Source: Roseiarcus sp049513815
GTDB lineage: Bacteria > Pseudomonadota > Alphaproteobacteria > Rhizobiales > Beijerinckiaceae
Reading direction: 5' to 3'
DNA length: 64,000 bases
Assembly: GCA_049513815.1 (NCBI GenBank)
Contig: JBEKVR010000006.1
Location: 6,960 to 70,959, forward strand
Shown: positions 7,357-13,478 of the stretch, piece after piece
How the letters are laid out: each line of letters starts with the position of its first letter
Numbering within the stretch: position 1 is the stretch's first letter
Program-made: the position numbers and the translations under genes
The notes under the pieces: model-generated
The model's database searches: none
Told to the model about the DNA's origin: nothing
What the model saw: only the letters and a program-made list of their open reading frames with translations

Positions 7357-8417
7357 CCCGCCGCCCGCTGAACCTCGTGCCCTTCGTCAGCGTCGCCAAC
7401 ATGATGCGGCTGGTCAACGCGATCGGCGTCGAGCGATTTCTGACCGAGCTCGCCGGCTTTGTCGAAGAGGATTTTCGCCGCTGGCCCGCCTTCGACAAGA
7501 TCTCGCGCATGGCTTCCCATTCGGCCGAAGGGGTGATCGAGCTGATGCCGACCAGCGACGGCGTCACCTACGGCTTCAAATACGTCAACGGCCATCCCAA
7601 GAACATGCGCGAGGGACGCCAGACCGTCACCGCCTTCGGTCTCCTCGCCGAGGTCAGCACCGGCTATCCCGAGCTGCTCAGCGAAATGACCATCCTCACC
7701 GCGCTGAGAACCGCGGCGACCTCGGCGGTCGCGGCGAAACACCTCGCCCGGCCGGAGTCCCGCTCGATGGCGATCATCGGCAACGGCGCCCAGTCGGAGT
7801 TCCAGGCGCTCGGCTTCAAGGCGCTGCTCGGAATCGATCGGCTGCGTCTCTACGACATCGACCGCTGGGCGAGCGAGAAGTGCGCCGTCAATCTCGCCCG
7901 CTACGGCTTCGACCTGACGATCTGCGCCAACGCCGAGGACGCCGTCGAGGGCGTCGACATCGTCACCACCGTGACGGCCGACAAGCACAACGCGACAGTG
8001 CTCACCGACAACCTGGTCGGGGCCGGCCAGCACATCAACGCCGTCGGCGGCGACTGCCCCGGCAAGACCGAGCTGCATCGCGACATCCTGCTGCGCTCGG
8101 CGATCTTCGTCGAATACCCGCCGCAGACGCGCATCGAAGGCGAGATCCAGCAGCTTCCGCCCGATCATCCGGTGACCGAGCTGTGGCGAGTGATCGCCGG
8201 CGAGACGCCCGGACGGCGGTCGCGCCAGGAGATCACCCTGTTCGACTCGGTCGGCTTCGCCATCGAGGACTTCTCCGCCCTGCGTTACGTCCATTCGAAA
8301 CTGGCGGGCGGCGACTTCCACGAGGATCTCGACCTGCTCGCCGACCCCGACGAACCGCGCGATCTCCTCGGCATGGTCCATCGCGCCCAGCGCAACGGTC
8401 TGGCCGCGGCGTCCTGA
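7353..8417 (+). CDS. ocd: Ornithine cyclodeaminase
   Basis: A 354-residue member of the ornithine cyclodeaminase/mu-crystallin family. It converts ornithine to proline and ammonia with internally recycled NAD. Visible: the substrate-side K/R region (FKYVNGHPKN), a Rossmann motif read as IIGNGAQSEFQALGF, a TVTADKHNATVL loop and the HINAVGGDCPGKTEL active-site segment with its catalytic Asp. The start overlaps the arginase stop. With arginase it makes a two-step route from arginine to proline, urea and ammonia, probably induced through the divergent Lrp-type regulator. Confidence 0.95.
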   Translation: MTRRPLNLVPFVSVANMMRLVNAIGVERFLTELAGFVEEDFRRWPAFDKISRMASHSAEGVIELMPTSDGVTYGFKYVNGHPKNMREGRQTVTAFGLLAEVSTGYPELLSEMTILTALRTAATSAVAAKHLARPESRSMAIIGNGAQSEFQALGFKALLGIDRLRLYDIDRWASEKCAVNLARYGFDLTICANAEDAVEGVDIVTTVTADKHNATVLTDNLVGAGQHINAVGGDCPGKTELHRDILLRSAIFVEYPPQTRIEGEIQQLPPDHPVTELWRVIAGETPGRRSRQEITLFDSVGFAIEDFSALRYVHSKLAGGDFHEDLDLLADPDEPRDLLGMVHRAQRNGLAAAS

Positions 8418-8513
8418 CTCCGCTTTCTCGGGGGAATCTCTCGCTTCAGGCGCGGCGCTTGCAACGCCTTCCACCCGCAAGTGCGTGATGTGTTCAAGCC
8501 GGATCATCTCCGG

Positions 8514-8587
8514 CGTCACTGCGAGCAAAGCGAAACCGTCCAGACTTAGGGATTGCGGTTGGCGCTCAGTCTGGATCGCTTCGCCGC
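8514..8587. repeat. Dispersed palindromic repeat, family B, copy 2 (degenerate)
   Basis: Begins GTCACTGCGAGCAAAGCG, keeps the GTCCAGACTTAGGGATTGC core and the GTCTGGATCGCTTCG arm, but has lost the outer right end seen in copies 1 and 3. It lies between the convergent ocd and SDR genes. Confidence 0.8.
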
Positions 8588-8602
8588 CTGTTCAGCCCGG
8601 GG

Positions 8603-8639
8603 ACATAGCTGACAGGTGTTTGGAAACATAGCTGACAGG
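8603..8639. repeat. Tandem 14-bp motif, possible insertion-sequence end
   Basis: ACATAGCTGACAGG occurs twice (8603-8616 and 8626-8639) with a 23-bp period and is preceded by CCGGGG. Motifs of this kind are reminiscent of the terminal repeats of IS481-like elements, but no transposase remnant is present, so this is at most a footprint. The link is from memory and is weak. Confidence 0.4.
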
Positions 8640-8649
8640 CGCGTCCGTT

Positions 8650-8729
8650 GCCCGCCTCGCGCTCGGCGTCAAGGCCAAGCCCGTATGCGCGGGCGCTTCG
8701 CGGCCTTGACCCCTCCGCGCGAGGCGGGC
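8650..8729. repeat. Long hairpin repeat, family E, copy 1
   Basis: Outer arms GCCCGCCTCGCGC (8650-8662) and GCGCGAGGCGGGC (8717-8729) are perfectly complementary, and TCAAGGCC pairs with GGCCTTGA inside. It is followed by GTTTTC, so on the plus strand it could end the arginase-ocd transcript. The reverse complement contains a GGAGGGGTCAAGGC ... GGGCTTGGCCTTGACG core also found at 32139-32205. Confidence 0.75.
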
Positions 8730-8780
8730 GTTTTCCTCGCCGTGCCGGCTGAGAGCGGTTTAATCCAGGCGCAATTTTCC

Positions 8781-9533
8781 CTACCGTCCGCCCGCGACGT
8801 CGAGGATTGCGCCGGTGACGTAGGAGGCGGCGTCGCTGAGCATCCAAACGATCGCCTCGGCGACCTCGTCGGGCGTGCCCGGCCGCCCCATCGGCGTCGT
8901 CGCGCCGATGCGGAAGGCGCGCTCGGGCTCGCCGCCCCTGGCGTGAATCTCGGTGTCGATCAGGCCTGGCCGCACCGAATTGACCCGCACGCCGTCGGCG
9001 GCGAGCTCCTTCGACAGGCCGATCGCCAACGCGTCGACCGCCGCCTTCGAGCCGGCGTAGTCGACATAAAGGTTCGGCGAGCCGATCCGCGCCGCGGTCG
9101 AGGAGACCAGCACCAGCGACCCGCCGGCGCCGCCGAGGCTCGTCGCCAGGCGCCGCGCCGCTTCGCGCGCCGTCAGATAGACGCCGAGGATGTTGACTTC
9201 GAACATGCGCCGCATGCGCTCGACGCTCATTTCGACGAGCCGCGCCGCCGGCGCGACGATCCCGGCGTTGGCGACCACGCCGCGCAACGGCCCGAGCGCC
9301 CGCACCGCGCCGTCGAACATCGCCGCGACATCGTCCTCGTCGGCGACGTCGCCGCGCAGCGCCACCGCCTTGCCGCCGCCGCGCGCGATCTCCTCGACCA
9401 GCGCGTGCGCCGCCCGTTCGTCGCGCAGGTAATTGACCCCGACCGACCAGCCGCGCGCCGCGGCGAGCCGCGCCGTCGCTCGCCCGATGCCGCGGGCGGC
9501 GCCGGTGACGAGAATCGCTTGCCCCTCGCTCAT
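8781..9533 (-). CDS. Short-chain dehydrogenase/reductase
   Basis: A 250-residue classical SDR. The NAD(P)-binding motif TGAARGIG is near residue 11, the NAG motif (VVANAGIV) near 90, the catalytic Ser in SLVLVSSTA near 140, and YxxxK (YAGSK) near 157; the PGLIDTEI segment after it and the TGAILDVAGGR end are typical of the family. It resembles glucose/3-oxoacyl dehydrogenase-type SDRs; the substrate is not readable. The start is the ATG at 9533, not the long upstream extension of the frame, which is antisense-like sequence over rpe. It follows rpe by 71 bp on the same strand and may share its transcript. Confidence 0.9.
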   Translation of the reverse strand: MSEGQAILVTGAARGIGRATARLAAARGWSVGVNYLRDERAAHALVEEIARGGGKAVALRGDVADEDDVAAMFDGAVRALGPLRGVVANAGIVAPAARLVEMSVERMRRMFEVNILGVYLTAREAARRLATSLGGAGGSLVLVSSTAARIGSPNLYVDYAGSKAAVDALAIGLSKELAADGVRVNSVRPGLIDTEIHARGGEPERAFRIGATTPMGRPGTPDEVAEAIVWMLSDAASYVTGAILDVAGGR

Positions 9534-9604
9534 GGAGAAAACTTGCCCCGCCCGCTCCCCCGACGCAAGTGGCGTATGCGCGCGCTTCTGGCCGCAGCGT
9601 GACC

Positions 9605-10294
9605 TTAGGCCGCGCGGCCCGAGGTCGCGGCGCTGCGCCGGAGCGCGGCGAGGTTGGCGGCGTAAGCCGCCCGCCCGCCGTTGAACGCCGCCGAGCCGGC
9701 GACCAGCGCGTTGGCGCCGGCGGCGACGACCAGCGGCGCGGTGTCGGCGGCGATGCCGCCGTCGACCTCGATATGGATCGGCCTGTCGCCGATCATTCGG
9801 CGGACGCGCGCGACCTTGTCGATCATCGCCGGAATGAACGCCTGGCCGCCGAAACCGGGATTGACCGTCATCACCAGCACCAGGTCGAGGCGGTCGAGCA
9901 CATATTCGATCGCGTCGGGCGACGTCGCCGGATTGAGCGACACCCCCGCCTTCTTGCCGAGCGCGCGGATGGCGTGCAGCGAACGGTCGAGATGCTTGGT
10001 CGCCTCGGCCTGGATCGTGATGTGATCGGCGCCGGCGCGGGCGAAGGCTTCGAGATAGGGGTCGATCGGCTCGATCATCAGATGGCAATCGAACGGCTTG
10101 TCGCTGTGCGGGCGCAGCGCCGCCGCCACTTGCGGCCCAAAGGTGATGTTGGGCACGAAATGCCCGTCCATTATGTCGAGGTGGATCCAGTCCGCCCCCG
10201 CCGCCGCGATGTCGCGCACTTCCTGGCCGAGATTGGCGAAGTCGGCCGACAGAATCGACGGCGCGAGGATTAAGGACCGATCAAATACGCTCAT
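9605..10294 (-). CDS. rpe: Ribulose-phosphate 3-epimerase
   Basis: A 229-residue TIM-barrel enzyme interconverting ribulose 5-phosphate and xylulose 5-phosphate in the pentose phosphate or Calvin cycle. Family landmarks: the APSILSADFANLG start, the metal-site DIMDGHFVPN block, CHLMIEP, a TVNPGFGGQAF loop and a C-terminal EVDGGI plus phosphate-binding AGANALVAGSAAF. Length and start are standard. It is divergent from folE. Confidence 0.97.
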   Translation of the reverse strand: MSVFDRSLILAPSILSADFANLGQEVRDIAAAGADWIHLDIMDGHFVPNITFGPQVAAALRPHSDKPFDCHLMIEPIDPYLEAFARAGADHITIQAEATKHLDRSLHAIRALGKKAGVSLNPATSPDAIEYVLDRLDLVLVMTVNPGFGGQAFIPAMIDKVARVRRMIGDRPIHIEVDGGIAADTAPLVVAAGANALVAGSAAFNGGRAAYAANLAALRRSAATSGRAA

Positions 10295-10492
10295 GAAACA
10301 TCGCCTCCAGCTCGGCGCGATTGTCGGTGAAAACGGGGTCCGTTTTCAAGCCGCGAGGCCGGCAAAGACGTTGAAAGCGGCTTCGCGTCGCCTCAATTCG
10401 ACGATTCCGGCGCCTTCAGCGGCGCATTGACGCAGCCCGCGCGCGGCGGCTACAGCTTCGAGGCGCCGTCCCGGCGCGACCGGGGAAGCCGC

Positions 10493-11119
10493 ATGCCCGC
10501 GCCTGCCGACCCGAACGCCGCCCCTTCGCGGTCCCCCGCCAAGGACGACGACGCCGAGGCCAAGCGCGCCTTCCGCGAAATCCTGCGTTGGATCGGCGAA
10601 GACCCCGAACGCGACGGCCTGAAGGACACCCCGGCGCGCATGATCCGCGCCTATCGCGAATATTTCGCCGGTTACGAGACCGACCCCGAAGAGGCGCTGC
10701 GCACGACCTTCACCGAGGTCGACGGCTACGACGAGATGATCGTGCTGCGCGGCGTCTCCTTCGAAAGCCATTGCGAGCATCACCTCGCGCCGATCGTCGG
10801 CCGCGTCTGGGTCGGCTACCTGCCCGACCGCCGCGTCGTCGGCATCTCAAAGCTGGCGCGGATCGTCGACATCTATGCGCGGCGGCTGCAGATCCAGGAG
10901 CGGCTGACGGCGCAGATCGCCAATGCGATCGAAAGCGTGCTCAAGCCGCGCGGCGTCGCCGTGGTGGTCAAGGCGACCCACCATTGCATGATGAGTCGCG
11001 GCGTGCGGCGCCACGGCGCCGACCTCGTCACCAGCCGCATGCTCGGCGTCTTCCGCGACCACGCGATCACCCGCAGCGAATTTTTCGCGCTCGTCGACTC
11101 GAAGAGCGAGTCGCCCTGA
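10493..11119 (+). CDS. folE: GTP cyclohydrolase I
   Basis: A 208-residue enzyme making 7,8-dihydroneopterin triphosphate from GTP, the first step to folates and pterins. Visible: DTPARMIRAY, the zinc-site SFESHCEHHLAPI with Cys and His ligands, GISKLARIVD, IQERLT, and the late ATHHCMMSRGV with the second zinc Cys. The ATG at 10493 with a GGGGAAG ribosome site is preferred to an upstream TTG. A DHFR-like gene follows after 25 bp and a pterin dehydratase is close by, making a small pterin cluster. Confidence 0.97.
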   Translation: MPAPADPNAAPSRSPAKDDDAEAKRAFREILRWIGEDPERDGLKDTPARMIRAYREYFAGYETDPEEALRTTFTEVDGYDEMIVLRGVSFESHCEHHLAPIVGRVWVGYLPDRRVVGISKLARIVDIYARRLQIQERLTAQIANAIESVLKPRGVAVVVKATHHCMMSRGVRRHGADLVTSRMLGVFRDHAITRSEFFALVDSKSESP

Positions 11120-11144
11120 ACCTCGTCCTGGAGACCCTGCGTCG

Positions 11145-11708
11145 ATGTCCGGCGGTTTTCATTACGAAGGCTACGCCATCGTCTCCGCCGACGGCATGAT
11201 CGCCGACGCCGACGGACGCATGCCGCCGGCGTTGCAGAACCCGGCGGACGCGCGCTTCTTCAGCGAGGCGCTCGATCGCGCCGCGGTGCTCGTCCACGGC
11301 CGTCATTCGCACGAGGGCCACGCGAATTCGCCGCGCCGACGCCGCGTCGTCGTCACCCGCCACGCCTCGGCGATCGCCGCCGACCCCGAGTTGCCCCATT
11401 CAGTGCTGTGGAACCCGGCCGGCGCGCCGTTTTCCGCCGCCTGCGAGGCGCTCGGAATCGCCGGCGGAACGGCGGCGATCCTCGGCGGGCCGGAAGTCTT
11501 CGCGCTGTTTCTCGGGCTCGGCTATGAGCGATTTCTGCTCAGCCGCGCCGCCCACGCGCGCCTGCCAGGCGGCCTGCCGATCTTCGGCCGCGGACGACTT
11601 CCGGTCGAGGAGGCGCTGGCGACCGCGGGGCTCTCGCCGGGACAGCCGCGCTGGCTCGACCGTGACGCCGGCGTCTCGGTCACGACGTGGCGGAAAACGG
11701 CCGACTGA
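11145..11708 (+). CDS. Dihydrofolate reductase/RibD C-terminal-like protein
   Basis: A 187-residue protein with a DHFR-fold outline: an AIVSADGMIAD strand-loop at about residue 12, GRHSHEG in the position of the GR-T/H cofactor loop, RRVVVTRHA, then the NADPH-loop motif AILGGPEVFALFLGLG and LPIFGRG. It differs from the housekeeping FolA family in the substrate pocket and is closer to RibD_C-type reductases. Being just downstream of folE suggests a reductase for dihydrofolate or another dihydropterin. The exact substrate is inference. Confidence 0.7.
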   Translation: MSGGFHYEGYAIVSADGMIADADGRMPPALQNPADARFFSEALDRAAVLVHGRHSHEGHANSPRRRRVVVTRHASAIAADPELPHSVLWNPAGAPFSAACEALGIAGGTAAILGGPEVFALFLGLGYERFLLSRAAHARLPGGLPIFGRGRLPVEEALATAGLSPGQPRWLDRDAGVSVTTWRKTAD

Positions 11709-11720
11709 GCCGGCGAACCA

Positions 11721-12032
11721 TCACCGCGCGGCGAGGAACGGTCGCGCGACGGCCGAGATGCGCGTCGCCAGAACGATGTCGCGCTCGGTGATCGCGCCGC
11801 CCGCGTCGTGGGTGCTCAGCTTGAACGAGACCCGGTTGTAGACGTTGACGATCTCGGGATGGTGATTGAGCTCCTCCGCCTCGAAGCCGACGCGCACGAT
11901 CAAGGCGAGCGCGTCGCGGAACGAGGCGAAGGCGTAGGTCGCGGCGATCGCGCCGCCGTCGCGCTTCCAGTCGGGCAGCGTCGTCAAGGCGGCGTCGATC
12001 TCGTCGGCCGCAAGGACTTTCGGCATCGCCAT
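11721..12032 (-). CDS. phhB: Pterin-4-alpha-carbinolamine dehydratase
   Basis: A 103-residue protein with the family core: LPDWKRDGGAIAATYAFASF, then FEAEELNHHPEIVNVYNRV, whose HHPE is the catalytic His pair, and a late THDAGGAITERDIVLA. It dehydrates 4a-hydroxytetrahydropterins made by aromatic amino-acid hydroxylases; related proteins also act in pterin or molybdopterin metabolism. The ATG at 12032 is chosen because GGAG lies 7 nt upstream. It converges on the DHFR-like gene with a 12-bp gap, which fits the pterin theme. Confidence 0.93.
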   Translation of the reverse strand: MAMPKVLAADEIDAALTTLPDWKRDGGAIAATYAFASFRDALALIVRVGFEAEELNHHPEIVNVYNRVSFKLSTHDAGGAITERDIVLATRISAVARPFLAAR

Positions 12033-12128
12033 GGCGCGACTCCTCAAGCTTGCGCGGGCGAACCCGCGACGATAACGCCGGCCGGTTTGGCCGGGCGATT
12101 ATCGACGGCGACGGCGCGCGCCGCGCGT

Positions 12129-12683
12129 TCAGACGACGATTGGCGCAGCCCGCTCGCCGAGACGAGCGCGCAGCCAACGTCGCGCCTCAGCTTCGTCGGC
12201 GGCGATCAGGCACAGATCGCCGGCGAATTGGCGCAGCGCCTCTCGATACTCTTCGGCGACGCCGATCAGCACGGGAACGTCGGCCTCGATCGCCGCGACG
12301 ATCGCATCACGCAGGCCGCCGCCCTCCTCCGCCTCCGCCTTGCCGAACTTGTTGAGGAGGACGAGGTCGGGCGCCGCGTCGCGGATCGCCTGTTCGATGA
12401 GCGTCGCCGCCTCGGTCAGCGCCCCGGAATCGAGCCGGCAGCCCTCGGCGAGATCGCCGCGGTCCTCGGAGATGCGGATGCGGCGGCCGGTCGCCAGATC
12501 GTCGAGAATCATGTCGCAGAGCCGCCGCCCGGGCCGCGGCTCGTCGCGCTGCAGCGCGCCGACGACGCGCAGACCGGCGCCGCGCGCCCATTCGGCGACG
12601 CGATCGATGAGCGCGTCGGCGGCGAAATCCGCGCCGCGCAAGACCGCGCAGACCGGCGCCGGCGGCTCGTCGTCTCGCGTCAC
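12129..12683 (-). CDS. DUF2478 protein
   Basis: A 184-residue protein matching DUF2478, a family related in outline to THEP1-type NTPases and often found beside molybdate genes. Visible: a CAVLRGADFAADALI start, GALQRDEPRPGRRLCDMIL, a RISEDRG block, CRLDSGALTEAA and the DLVLLNKFGKAEAEEGG segment that would be a Walker B-like strand. A canonical Walker A is not evident. No molybdate transporter is present here. It lies just downstream of ssb on the same strand (7-bp gap). Confidence 0.8.
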   Translation of the reverse strand: MTRDDEPPAPVCAVLRGADFAADALIDRVAEWARGAGLRVVGALQRDEPRPGRRLCDMILDDLATGRRIRISEDRGDLAEGCRLDSGALTEAATLIEQAIRDAAPDLVLLNKFGKAEAEEGGGLRDAIVAAIEADVPVLIGVAEEYREALRQFAGDLCLIAADEAEARRWLRARLGERAAPIVV

Positions 12684-12690
12684 GGCCGCT

Positions 12691-13179
12691 TCAGAACGGA
12701 ATGTCGTCGTCGAGGTCGCCGCCGCCGCCCGACAGGGCCGGCCGCTTAGCCTCGACCGGCGACATCCGCCCGACGCTCGGCGCGCGCTCTTCGCTGGCGA
12801 AGCTGTCGCGGCCCTCGCCGCCGGCGCCGCGCGAATCGAGCAGCGTCAGTTCGCCGTGAAAGCGCTGCAGCACCACTTCGGTGGTGTATTTCTCGACGCC
12901 CGACTGGTCGGTCCATTTGCGCGTCTGCAACTGGCCCTCGACGTAGACCTTCGTGCCCTTCTTGCAATACTGCTCGACCACCTTGCCGATGTTCTCGTTG
13001 AACACCACGACGTTGTGCCACTCGGTCTTTTCCTTGCGCTCGCCGGTGGCCTTGTCGCGCCAGGTCTCCGACGTCGCGAGCGAGAAGTTGACGACCTTCT
13101 CGCCGGAATTGAGCGACCGCACTTGCGGGTCCTTGCCGAGATTGCCGATCAGAATGACTTTGTTGACGCTACCGGCCAT
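12691..13179 (-). CDS. ssb: Single-stranded DNA-binding protein
   Basis: A 162-residue SSB: an OB-fold domain (VNKVILIGNLGKDP, then TEWHNVVVFNE and YVEGQLQTRKW) covering about residues 5-110, a Gly/Ser-rich linker, and the acidic C-terminal tail ending DDDIPF, which recruits repair and replication proteins. The ATG at 13179 is used rather than the in-frame extension to 13290. It is divergent from uvrA, a standard order in proteobacteria, across a region with a LexA box. Confidence 0.97.
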   Translation of the reverse strand: MAGSVNKVILIGNLGKDPQVRSLNSGEKVVNFSLATSETWRDKATGERKEKTEWHNVVVFNENIGKVVEQYCKKGTKVYVEGQLQTRKWTDQSGVEKYTTEVVLQRFHGELTLLDSRGAGGEGRDSFASEERAPSVGRMSPVEAKRPALSGGGGDLDDDIPF

Positions 13180-13403
13180 GATGCTCTCCCTACCCGCCGC
13201 CGCAGCGACGCGTACGCACGCCGCCTGAATCCTGCTTCTAGCCCATCGTCTTCGCCGGCGCCCGCCCCTCTTGCCGCAAAGCCGCGGCAATAGCGTGGCC
13301 CCAGCGCGACTTTTCCACAGCCCAGCTCTGCGGCCGCCGTTTGGCGGCGGCGGGGTTCGACACTACATTCTTTTCGCGAACGCCGCGCGGAGCGCTTCTC
13401 AAC

Positions 13404-13418
13404 GTTCTTCGTTTGTTC
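13404..13418. promoter_or_regulatory. LexA (SOS) box of the alphaproteobacterial type
   Basis: GTTC (13404-13407), seven bases, GTTC (13415-13418): an exact match to the GTTC-N7-GTTC LexA site of alphaproteobacteria. It is 60 bp upstream of the uvrA start in the ssb-uvrA divergent region (13180-13478), which holds no gene. It should make uvrA, and possibly ssb, damage-inducible. Confidence 0.85.
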
Positions 13419-13478
13419 TAGCATCGCGGCGCCGGCCGCGCAAGCGCCGGCGCGAATCGCGTCATTCCAAGGGTCCCC

